A DNA stretch of 64,000 bases from positions 5,353-69,352 of the forward strand of contig JBBWZQ010000057.1 of NCBI GenBank assembly GCA_039649115.1, in the 5' to 3' direction. A program made the translations under genes and the position numbers. The first letter of the stretch is position 1; each line of letters starts with the position of its first letter. The stretch is from DATEJJ01 sp039649115 (GTDB lineage: Bacteria; Actinomycetota; Actinomycetes; Mycobacteriales; Micromonosporaceae). Below are positions 17,107-26,008 of this stretch, in pieces. Below the pieces are notes generated by a model that worked only from the letters and a program-made list of their open reading frames with translations, had not been told where the DNA came from and ran no database searches.

Positions 17107-17299
17107 CCGCCGGTGGCGGAACGCCTTGAGGTCCAAGCGGCCCCGGCTTCCGTTCGGCCTCACCGCGCAGGCGCTGGATCTCCTGGCGCCCCACCACGTG
17201 GGACAGCGCCTGCGCGGGCTCCTCGATGTAGCGGTCCGGCTCGGACTGGATCTCGAACTCCGACATCACCGTGTCCGGACGCGGAGGCCGTGGCGCCAT
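17036..17299 (-). CDS. Small hypothetical protein, coupled to nitronate monooxygenase
   Basis: An 87-residue reading frame whose ATG lies 2 bases after the stop of the upstream monooxygenase gene, which suggests translational coupling. The first half is acidic and helical (SEFEIQSEPDRYIEEPAQAL), the second half Pro/Gly/Arg-rich. The frame runs 71 bases into the 3' end of the convergent permease gene, which is unusual. No family is recognised. The end may be an overprinted, non-conserved tail or the frame may not be expressed. Confidence 0.42.
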   Translation of the reverse strand: MAPRPPRPDTVMSEFEIQSEPDRYIEEPAQALSHVVGRQEIQRLRGEAERKPGPLGPQGVPPPAVSLGLTWSPPSPAMSAACRRRSR

Positions 17300-17301
17300 T
17301 C

Positions 17302-18348
17302 CTACCGCGACAGGGTCCGCTCGGCCACGGCTGCGATCGCATCCTTCATCTGCGCATCGATGCGCGCGACGATCTCCGCGGCGGGGTCCGGTTCGGCGAG
17401 GGTGTAGGTCTGCCCCGCCCACAGCGACATGAGTTCGGGATCTCCGGTCGCGCGCACCGGCTTGGTCAGGTTGTTCACGTTGGGGTAGGCGGCCGGGGCG
17501 ACGGGCGTGTTCTCGGTGAGGAACCGGTTCACCAGACCTCGGGCCGGACGGCCGCTGAAGGCCCGTGTGAGCACGGTGCGGCGGTTGCCCTCGGCGAGCG
17601 CGGCGCGGTGCGCCGGATGGGTCCCGGCCTCGGGGCAGCGGAGGAACGCCGTACCCAGCGCACCGGCGACCGCTCCGGCCGTCAGGACGGCGGCGACGTC
17701 AGCGCCGTGAACGAGGCCACCCGTGGCGACCAGCGGCAGGTTCACGGCGGCCGCGACGAGTCGGAGCGCGGCGAGGGTCCCGTAGAGCTCTCCCCCGCCC
17801 GGCGACACGCCGTCGTCGGCGAGGGTGCCGCGGTGCGCTCCCGCGTCCGAGCCCTGCACGACCAGTGCGTCGGCACCAACCTGAGCGGCCTGCCTCGCCT
17901 CACCTGGCGTGGTCACGGTGACGACGACGTAGGACCCGGCCGCGTGCAGCCTCCCGACGTCGTCGACGTCGGGCAGGCCGAAGGTGAACGACACCACGGG
18001 AATCCGCTGGGCCAGGACGAGTTCGAGCTTGGCGGGGTAGTTGTCGTCGTCCCACGTCGGCCGGCCCGGCTCGACGCCCATCTGAGCCGCCTGCGCGCGG
18101 ACCCGTTCCCGGTAGGTACTGAGGTCTGCGGTGGACTCCCGCCCCGGCACGAACAGGTTCACTCCGAACGGCTGGTCGGTGGCCTCCCGCACGTGGACGA
18201 TCTGCTCGCCCAGTGCCTCGACGCTCAGCATGCCCCCGGCCAGGAATCCGAAGCCGCCTGCGTTGGCGACTTCGGCGACGAGTTGCGGTGTGGACGGACC
18301 GCCTGCCATGGGCGCGGCGATCACGGGAACCCGAAGTCGGTCGAACAT
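17302..18348 (-). CDS. Nitronate monooxygenase (2-nitropropane dioxygenase-like)
   Basis: The 348-residue FMN enzyme has a TIM-barrel of the nitronate monooxygenase/IMPDH-like group. It starts RVPVIAAPMAGG, where FMN binds, and has QGSDAGAHRG (usually QGxEAGGHxG; here Ser and Ala replace Glu and Gly) and PLVATGGL for phosphate binding. The altered motif means the substrate may differ from propionate-3-nitronate. It is followed at once by the small 87-residue reading frame. It is a detoxifying oxidoreductase in most bacteria. Confidence 0.85.
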   Translation of the reverse strand: MFDRLRVPVIAAPMAGGPSTPQLVAEVANAGGFGFLAGGMLSVEALGEQIVHVREATDQPFGVNLFVPGRESTADLSTYRERVRAQAAQMGVEPGRPTWDDDNYPAKLELVLAQRIPVVSFTFGLPDVDDVGRLHAAGSYVVVTVTTPGEARQAAQVGADALVVQGSDAGAHRGTLADDGVSPGGGELYGTLAALRLVAAAVNLPLVATGGLVHGADVAAVLTAGAVAGALGTAFLRCPEAGTHPAHRAALAEGNRRTVLTRAFSGRPARGLVNRFLTENTPVAPAAYPNVNNLTKPVRATGDPELMSLWAGQTYTLAEPDPAAEIVARIDAQMKDAIAAVAERTLSR

Positions 18349-18391
18349 GACACGACCCTAGTTCCCCTGATCGCCGCGAACAGCCCTTGCT

Positions 18392-19852
18392 CTACGGAAG
18401 GGTCCGCAGGTGTGCGCTCACGGAGTTCGCGAAGGCGTAGCCGCCCGACGCGTCCCAGTTGATCGACCAGGTCATGGCTCCGCGAATGGCCGGGTAGGTC
18501 GCCGAGGGCCTGAAGCTGCCGCAGCCGGTCCCCTTCGCCAGGCAGTCCAGTGCAGCGTTGACGTTGGACGGGGGCTGGTAGCCGCCACCGGCACCCGAGG
18601 GTGACGCGGGCAGGCCGAGGCCGACCTGGTCGGCCCGCAGGCCCCCCTGCAACTGGATGCAGGCGAGTGCGGTGAGGAAGTCGACCGAGCCCTGGCCGTA
18701 GACCTTGCCGTCGCAGCCGAGCATCGAGCCGGAGTTGTAGTACTGCATGTTCACGATCGTGAGGATGTCCTTGATACCGGTCGCCAGCTTGAAGTACTCG
18801 TTGCCGGTGGACTGCATGTCGATCGTCTGCGGGGCCATGGTGATCACCGAGCCGCCGCTGCCGTTGATCTGGCGGAGCGCGCTGCCCATGTACTGGGCGT
18901 TCACGCTGTTCTCCAGGTCGATGTCGACGCCGTCGAAGCCGTAGTTCCGGATCAGCGAGATCACGCTGTTCGCGAAGTTGCTCGCCGCGGTGGGGTCACC
19001 CACGCTGATCGTGCCGTTCTGGCCGCCGACCGAGATGATCACCTTCTTGCCGCGGCTCTGCACCGTCTTGACGTCGGCCTTGAACTGGGCGTCGGTGTAA
19101 CCGCCGAGCGCAGAGGACAGTCCGGGGTCCAGCGTGAAGCCGACGGCGCCGGGCTTGCTCGGGTCTGCGTCGGCGAAGGCCACCGCGATGATGTCGTAGG
19201 TGGTCGGCACGTCGGCCAGCTCGAGCACCTTGGCTCCGTTGTTGAAGTTCTGCCAGTACCCGGTCAGCAGGTGCTTCGGCAACGAACCGGTCGACGGCGG
19301 TGTGGTGGTCGGTGGTGTGGTCGTCGGCGGTGTGGTGGTCGGCGGTGTGCCGGGACCGTCCAGGCTCACGTCGTCGGCGAAGTAGGCCGGTTGGCCGTAC
19401 CAGCCGTGCACGTAGATCGTCACGTTCGTGTCCGACGCGCCAGTGGTGAAGCTGACGACCAGTCGGGTCCACACGCCCGCGGTCGGCGTCCAGGTGTCCT
19501 TGTCACCGGTGCCGACGCCGGTGACCCCGAGGTAGGTGTAGCTGCCCTGCACCCACGCGGACAGCTCGTAGGCGGTGTTCGGTTGCACCGCAACGGTTTG
19601 CGAGCACTTCGCGTTGTCCTGACCGGCAGGTGCGCCGGTGAGCGCGTAGGAGCCCGAGTGCACCGGACTCGTCACCACGCCGGCGCCGCCGGTGCAGGCC
19701 CAACTGCTGGTGTTCCCCGCCTCGAATCCGGTGTTGGCCACCAGGTTCGCCGCCGCCGCGTTGCCCGCCAGCACCAGGACCAGTCCGGCACAAGCCAGCA
19801 GGCCGGACAGCAGAGCGGCCGATACGCGTCTCGTCCTCGTCGTCACGTGCAC
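18392..19852 (-). CDS. Secreted chitinase: signal, carbohydrate-binding module, PT linker, GH18
   Basis: The 486-residue secreted enzyme has a twin-Arg/hydrophobic signal peptide, a beta-sandwich carbohydrate-binding module (about residues 35-160, beginning NLVANTGFEAGNTSSW), a repeated PPTTT linker (about 163-180), and a GH18 domain to the end. The catalytic motif DGVDIDLE is intact, with the proton donor at Glu314, and MQYYN later contributes the substrate-binding tyrosine. It hydrolyses chitin to chitooligosaccharides. A DasR-type operator lies 56 bp upstream of the start, so induction by N-acetylglucosamine metabolites is likely. Confidence 0.93.
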   Translation of the reverse strand: MHVTTRTRRVSAALLSGLLACAGLVLVLAGNAAAANLVANTGFEAGNTSSWACTGGAGVVTSPVHSGSYALTGAPAGQDNAKCSQTVAVQPNTAYELSAWVQGSYTYLGVTGVGTGDKDTWTPTAGVWTRLVVSFTTGASDTNVTIYVHGWYGQPAYFADDVSLDGPGTPPTTTPPTTTPPTTTPPSTGSLPKHLLTGYWQNFNNGAKVLELADVPTTYDIIAVAFADADPSKPGAVGFTLDPGLSSALGGYTDAQFKADVKTVQSRGKKVIISVGGQNGTISVGDPTAASNFANSVISLIRNYGFDGVDIDLENSVNAQYMGSALRQINGSGGSVITMAPQTIDMQSTGNEYFKLATGIKDILTIVNMQYYNSGSMLGCDGKVYGQGSVDFLTALACIQLQGGLRADQVGLGLPASPSGAGGGYQPPSNVNAALDCLAKGTGCGSFRPSATYPAIRGAMTWSINWDASGGYAFANSVSAHLRTLP

Positions 19853-19907
19853 CTCCAGAGTCGACTCGGCGGCCGTGCCCTCGACAGGTGACGTGGGCCA
19901 CTCGAAA

Positions 19908-19923
19908 AATGGCCTAGACCACT
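19908..19923 (-). promoter_or_regulatory. DasR-responsive element (dre) upstream of chitinase
   Basis: The 16-mer AATGGCCTAGACCACT matches 14 of 16 positions of the DasR palindrome AGTGGTCTAGACCACT. It sits 56-71 bp upstream of the chitinase start. DasR is the GntR-family repressor of aminosugar and chitin genes in actinomycetes, released by glucosamine-6-phosphate. The regulator itself is not in this window. Confidence 0.75.
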
Positions 19924-20229
19924 GGCGCGTGTCAAGACCGACCGGTGGTCATCCGATGCGTCGATGGGATGCCGTCGTCATCTGCAACGCCAGGAAGTGC
20001 TTCAGCAGCAACGAAACGGGTAACCCGTCGGGGTGTCGCAATGCCCCCCGCGCCCACTTCGGACTCACCGCGCAGCCGTCGTGCCCGGCGAGCGGACGCG
20101 CACGTTGCGCCGAACGGCGCAATCCCGTGCGGTTGGAGGGGAACGGCCGGATCCGGACCGGTGGTGAATTCGACGCGGTACCTGAAACTCTTGGCACAGC
20201 AGAACATCCGCGGTGAGAAGGAGTTCGTC
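19924..20229. other. Intergenic region between chitinase control region and HD-hydrolase gene
   Basis: About 300 bases without a convincing gene. The frame of the downstream gene stays open leftward but has no start-site signal or family match. AGAAGGAG at 20216-20223 is the Shine-Dalgarno of the downstream gene. I see no clear hairpin or repeat. Confidence 0.5.
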
Positions 20230-20673
20230 ATGACGTTCACGCTCGCAGATGCCGTCCACGTCGCCCGCCGTGCGCACGAGGGCCAGGTGGACAAGTGCGG
20301 CCGTCCCTACATCGAACACCCGTTGCGCGTCATGGCCAGAGTCGAAGGTGAAGGGCTCGCGGAGCAGATGGCCGCGGTGCTGCACGACGTCGTCGAGGAC
20401 ACTTCGGTCACCGTGGACCAATTGGCCTCGCTCGGCTGCCCGCCGATCGTCGTGCGCGCGGTCACCGCCCTCACCCACTTGCCGGACGAACCGCAGTCGT
20501 CGTACCTGTCCAGGGTGGCCGCCGATCCCATCGCCCTGACCGTGAAGCGGGCGGACATCGCCGACAACCTCTCGCCCGACCGGTCGTCCGAACTGCACCC
20601 GGCCACACGTGAACGGCTCCGCACCAAGTACGAGACGGCGCTGCGGCTCCTGGACCACTACACCAACGGCTGA
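20230..20673 (+). CDS. HD-domain small alarmone hydrolase-like protein (Mesh1/SpoT hydrolase type)
   Basis: The 147-residue protein keeps the metal and catalytic residues of the (p)ppGpp hydrolase domain: YIEHP (His30), the HD pair in LHDVVEDT (His52, Asp53) with Glu56 and Asp57, and the late VKRADIADNL motif with its Asp. It is the size of a stand-alone hydrolase with no synthetase domain. The family removes pyrophosphate from ppGpp or acts as a phosphatase on related molecules. The ATG at 20230 is preferred because AAGGAG is placed correctly. It is convergent with lepA. Confidence 0.85.
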   Translation: MTFTLADAVHVARRAHEGQVDKCGRPYIEHPLRVMARVEGEGLAEQMAAVLHDVVEDTSVTVDQLASLGCPPIVVRAVTALTHLPDEPQSSYLSRVAADPIALTVKRADIADNLSPDRSSELHPATRERLRTKYETALRLLDHYTNG

Positions 20674-20727
20674 GTCGTCACGCCGGCGGACCCCAACAGC
20701 GGAACCGCCCGTCCTCTGCTGTCCGGA

Positions 20728-22605
<1,878 letters not shown>

Positions 22606-22832
22606 CGTGGTCCGTTTCCTCGCATTGGTCGGGTGGCGGTAGTGCGCCGGTCACCTCAATGGTCCCATGCCACGCCTGGCCGCCGTCCCGGGCGGCCGGA
22701 TACCGGATCACGCATTCTTTCTTTTCAACCTATAAATGTGTACGTTGACCCGTGCATCTCCTGGGTCTACCGCAAACAGGTGGTAACCCCCAATCACCGG
22801 CGGTACCCGACATCCCACCCATGGAGGCACAG

Positions 22833-23561
22833 ATGCGCATCCGAAAGTCTGCCCTGATCGCCGGGCTCGGCATGGCGGCCACGACGCTCGCCACCGTGGT
22901 CCTGACGACCGGCGCCGATGCCGCTACCAACCCGGTCGGCCCGGACGTCTCCGGTTACCAGGGCAACGTGGCCTGGTCCTCGGTCAAGAGCAACGGCGCG
23001 TCCTTCGCGTACGTGAAGGCGACCGAGGGCACCGGGTACACCAACCCGTACTTCGCGCAGCAGTACACCGGCTCGTACAACGTCGGGCTGATCCGCGGCG
23101 CGTACCATTTCGCGCTGCCCGACCGCTCCACCGGCGCCGCGCAGGCCGACTACTTCCTGGCGCACGGCGGCGGCTGGTCCAGGGACGGCAAGACCCTGCC
23201 CGGCGCCCTGGACATCGAGTACAACCCCTACGGCGCCACCTGCTACGGCAAGTCCGCCGCGTCGATGGTGAGCTGGATCGCCTCGTTCGTGAACCAGTAC
23301 CACGCGCGCACCACCCGCTGGCCGGTCCTCTACACCACCACCAACTGGTGGGTGACGTGCACGGGCAACAGCACGGCCTTCGCCGCCAACGACCCGCTGT
23401 GGATCGCGCGGTACGCCGCCAGCCCCGGCACCCTGCCGGCCGGCTGGGGCTTCTACACCTTCTGGCAGTACGCGGACTCCGGGACCTTCCCCGGCGACCA
23501 GAACATCTTCAACGGCGCTGCCGACCGGCTGCGGGCAATGGCCTGCAACGGCACCTGCTAG
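22833..23561 (+). CDS. Secreted GH25 lysozyme (Chalaropsis/cellosyl type)
   Basis: The 242-residue protein has a signal peptide (MRIRK, hydrophobic core, cleavage near ADA-AT) and one GH25 domain. Catalytic acidic residues are seen in GPDVSGYQG near the mature N-terminus and in ALDIEYNPYG. YHFALP and FWQYADSG are further family motifs, and three or four cysteines may form disulfides. It cleaves peptidoglycan outside the cell. The ATG at 22833 follows GGAGG (22823-22827); an in-frame ATG at 22752 has no signal. The 227 bases upstream are AT-rich near 22705-22745, with no clear riboswitch. Confidence 0.93.
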   Translation: MRIRKSALIAGLGMAATTLATVVLTTGADAATNPVGPDVSGYQGNVAWSSVKSNGASFAYVKATEGTGYTNPYFAQQYTGSYNVGLIRGAYHFALPDRSTGAAQADYFLAHGGGWSRDGKTLPGALDIEYNPYGATCYGKSAASMVSWIASFVNQYHARTTRWPVLYTTTNWWVTCTGNSTAFAANDPLWIARYAASPGTLPAGWGFYTFWQYADSGTFPGDQNIFNGAADRLRAMACNGTC

Positions 23562-23570
23562 TTTCTGTCG

Positions 23571-23613
23571 AGGCGGCCCGGGACGGGTGTTTTGGCCCGT
23601 GCCGGGGCCGCCT
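23571..23613 (+). terminator. Terminator after the GH25 lysozyme gene
   Basis: An imperfect GC-rich stem (23571-23582 with 23602-23613) enclosing ACGGG/CCCGT and a TGTTTTGG loop begins 10 bases after the lysozyme stop. It ends just before a likely rpsT promoter. Confidence 0.65.
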
Positions 23614-23719
23614 GGTACTGTGGCTCTTCGCGTGCGGTGACGCGCGTGCGTTTGCGCGCCCGCCCCCCAAGCTGACACATCTGACCCATCCATTACGAAG
23701 ACGAGGACGAGGCTGTCGC

Positions 23720-23986
23720 GTGGCGAACATCAAGTCGCAGATCAAGCGGAACCGGCAGAACGAGAAGGCCCGCCTGCGCAACAAGTCGGTCAAGTCGTCG
23801 CTCAAGACGGCCATCCGCAAGTTCAACGAGGCCGTCGCGACGGGCGACGCCGAGTCCGCCGACGCGCTGCTGCGTGCCGCGTCGCGCAAGCTGGACAAGG
23901 CCGCGAGCAAGGGCGTCATCCACAAGAACCAGGCTGCCAACCGCAAGTCGGCGATCGCGGCGCGGCGCGGCAGCCTCCCGGTCTGA
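23720..23986 (+). CDS. rpsT: 30S ribosomal protein S20
   Basis: The 88-residue basic protein starts MANIKSQIKRNRQNEKAR, the hallmark of S20, and is rich in Lys, Arg and Ala throughout, forming three helices that bind 16S rRNA. The GTG at 23720 gives the canonical N-terminus. A possible promoter is TTGGCC (23592-23597) with TACTGT (23616-23621), 18 bp apart, overlapping the lysozyme terminator. A minisatellite follows the stop. Its place between lepA and holA is the usual one. Confidence 0.97.
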   Translation: MANIKSQIKRNRQNEKARLRNKSVKSSLKTAIRKFNEAVATGDAESADALLRAASRKLDKAASKGVIHKNQAANRKSAIAARRGSLPV

Positions 23987-24008
23987 CGTCCCTCAGCTCC
24001 CCGGCTCC

Positions 24009-24176
24009 CAGCTCAGCGGCCTTCAGCTCACAGGTTCCCAGCTCAACGGCTCAGCTCATTGGCTCTCAGCTCAACGGCCAAGCTGCCTGGCTCTCAGCTC
24101 AACGGCCTTAAGCTGCCCGGCTCCCAGCTCAACAGCCCTCAGCTCCTTGGCTCAGCTCAACGGCCTTCAGCTCACC
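24009..24176. repeat. Degenerate 15-bp minisatellite downstream of rpsT
   Basis: The unit CAGCTCAACGGCCTT repeats about twelve times with base changes and 2-base deletions. Exact CAGCTCAACGG-like anchors fall at 24009, 24039, 24067, 24095, 24125 and 24153 (30- or 28-bp steps). Intact units translate on + as QLNGL/QLTGS five-residue repeats, but the 13-bp units break the frame. The array ends inside the last codons of the converging membrane protein gene at 24167. Confidence 0.85.
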
Positions 24177-24592
24177 GGGCGGTCGAAGCGGCGCTGGTTG
24201 GTCCCGGAGGGCCGGCGCGCCGGCACCCGCACGGCCGCCCGGCCCTGCGCCACCAGCCTCGGCACCCGCTGCGGGCCTACCGGGACGGGCGGGGGCGTGG
24301 TTGCGGCAACCGGGGGTGCGGCAAGCAGCATCGCGACCACATCGTTGACCTTCACCATCACGGCCACCGCCGCCGGCAGCGCCAGCACGGCCCACCAGCT
24401 GGTCAGCTCGGCGAGGGCGAGCAGCGCACCCAGCGCGACCATGCCCTCGAAGAACAGGAAGCACAGCACGGCGCCCGGGCGGATCCCCCGCAACCCCAGC
24501 ACGCGGGCATACAGCGGCGCCGCGCGTCCGGCGCGCAACCGGCCGGCAATCGGCGGTGCCGCCTTCCACGATCCGTAAAGCTCGCCGCTCAC
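24167..24592 (-). CDS. Hypothetical membrane protein downstream of holA
   Basis: The 141-residue protein has two adjacent hydrophobic helices (about residues 38-85, around AVLCFLFFEGMVALGALLALAEL and WWAVLALPAAVAVMVKV), then a Pro-rich stretch and a basic C-terminal tail rich in Arg. Its GTG overlaps the holA stop by 4 nt (GTGA), so it is co-translated with the DNA polymerase delta subunit. I do not recognise a family. The C-terminal codons lie in the rpsT-side minisatellite, so the tail may be recently evolved. Confidence 0.72.
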   Translation of the reverse strand: MSGELYGSWKAAPPIAGRLRAGRAAPLYARVLGLRGIRPGAVLCFLFFEGMVALGALLALAELTSWWAVLALPAAVAVMVKVNDVVAMLLAAPPVAATTPPPVPVGPQRVPRLVAQGRAAVRVPARRPSGTNQRRFDRPVS

Positions 24593-25563
24593 GACCGTGC
24601 GCCTTCGGCGTTGCGGGCCGCGCTCACCGAGAACACCGCGCGCTCCAGCGCGTACCCGCGGTCGTCCGAGCCGCCCTTGACCGCCGCGTTGCACTCCGCC
24701 GCCACGCGCATGGCATCCACCAGCCCCTCCGGCGTCCAGCCGCGCGCCTGCCGCTGTGCCCGCTCGATCTTCCAGGCGGGCATGCCGAGCGCGCTGGCCA
24801 GCTGGTACGGGTTGCCCCGCCCGGCGGCGGCGACCCGGGCTACGGTACGCACCCCGTCGGCGAGCGCGTCCGCGATCGGTACCGGGTCCACCCCGACGTG
24901 CAGCGCCCAGCGCAGCGCCTCCAGCGCGGCCGGTACGTCGCCGACCATCGCGGCATCGGCCACCGTGAAGCCGCTGACCTCCGCACGCCCCCGGTAGTAG
25001 CGGGCGATCGTCGAGGGGCTGATCTGCCCGGCACTGTCGGCCATCAACTGCGCGCACGCCGCCGCCAGCTCGCGCAGGTCGTTGCCCACGGCGGCGAGCA
25101 GCGCCTCGGCGGCGTCCTCCGGACACTTGCCGCCCAGCCGGCGGAACTCGTCGCGCACGAAGTCGATCCGCTCGCGGTGCCGGGTCAGCCGGCCCGCCTG
25201 GATCACCAGCGCACCGGCCTGGCGCAGCCCGTCGGCGAGCACCTTGCCCTTGGCCCCGCCCGCGTGGGTCACCACGAGACAGACCTCGGGGTCGGGCTGC
25301 CGCGCGTAGGCCAGCAGGGCGGCGACCAGATCCTTCTTCGCGTCCTGCCCGCCACGGACGACCAGCACCTGCTGGCCGCCGAACAGCGACGGGCTGAGCA
25401 TCTCGGCGAGTTCGCCGGGGAGCAGGTCGCCCGCGTTGAGCTCCCGGACGTCGGCCTCGGCATCGGCGGACCGGGCCGCGCCCACCACGCCGGACACACC
25501 CCGGGCGACCAGAAGTTCCTCGTCCCCGATGACGAGGCAGAGTGCGGGAGGCGCCGTTGTCAC
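24589..25563 (-). CDS. holA: DNA polymerase III delta subunit
   Basis: The 324-residue protein is the clamp-loader delta subunit, which opens the sliding clamp. It shows an N-terminal LVIGDEELLV segment typical of HolA, LFGGQQVLVVRG, and the C-terminal helical collar region with RGNPYQLASALGMPAWKIERAQRQARGW. The GTG at 25563 is preferred because the homologous part starts there; about 30 more codons upstream remain open without similarity. It is followed by the coupled membrane protein gene. Confidence 0.92.
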   Translation of the reverse strand: MTTAPPALCLVIGDEELLVARGVSGVVGAARSADAEADVRELNAGDLLPGELAEMLSPSLFGGQQVLVVRGGQDAKKDLVAALLAYARQPDPEVCLVVTHAGGAKGKVLADGLRQAGALVIQAGRLTRHRERIDFVRDEFRRLGGKCPEDAAEALLAAVGNDLRELAAACAQLMADSAGQISPSTIARYYRGRAEVSGFTVADAAMVGDVPAALEALRWALHVGVDPVPIADALADGVRTVARVAAAGRGNPYQLASALGMPAWKIERAQRQARGWTPEGLVDAMRVAAECNAAVKGGSDDRGYALERAVFSVSAARNAEGARS

Positions 25564-25792
25564 AGCGCCATCGTCGCACGTCGCCCGGCGAGAGTCGTGA
25601 CTGATCACTCTGCCGTGTGTCTGACCGGATGTCGGCGTAACACCGCTGGCCATCGGCCATTCGCCTACTCCTGGATGGTACGGATCGGGATACCGGAAGG
25701 GCGCCGGACTCGGAGTGCGATTTCCGCCGGAGGAAGCGTGCGGTACTCAAGCGGTAACTCACAGCCGCGGTACCGGAGGAGGCGCAGGACCC

Positions 25793-26002
25793 ATGACTGC
25801 CGTCCTTGTGGAAGTGCGGGCGTACCCGCCACCGGTGTTCGCACCCGACCTGTGCGAGTACCTGGTCCTCGCCCGGTCGCACCGCCCCACCGGCGCCGAG
25901 GACGTGTGCGAGGCGTGCGACTGGCACTGGCCCTGCCCGGTGTTCTTCCAGGCCCGCCGGGCGCTGATCTCAGCCGGGGTGCCCCCGACCGAGTGGGCCT
26001 GA
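25793..26002 (+). CDS. Small cysteine-containing protein of unknown function
   Basis: The 69-residue protein carries four cysteines, one in PDLCEYLVLARSH and three in EDVCEACDWHWPC. This spacing and the nearby histidines suggest a metal site. A strong Shine-Dalgarno (GGAGGAGG, 25775-25782) precedes the ATG by 10 bases. It has no close neighbour on its strand and ends 6 bases before the convergent comEC stop. No family is recognised; the arrangement is typical of short actinomycete-specific proteins with a zinc-binding role not yet known. Confidence 0.72.
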   Translation: MTAVLVEVRAYPPPVFAPDLCEYLVLARSHRPTGAEDVCEACDWHWPCPVFFQARRALISAGVPPTEWA

Positions 26003-26008
26003 CCGGTA

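Noticed and set aside
19300..19360. Repeated GGTGTGGTGGTCGG-like DNA in the chitinase gene
   Set aside because: It simply encodes the PPTTT linker common to secreted glycoside hydrolases.
22640..22832. Possible c-di-AMP or other riboswitch before the GH25 lysozyme gene
   Set aside because: Such elements precede some actinomycete cell-wall hydrolases, but the conserved core bases could not be found here.
23987..24176. CRISPR-like array after rpsT
   Set aside because: Units are 13-15 bp, contiguous and degenerate, without constant repeats and unique spacers.
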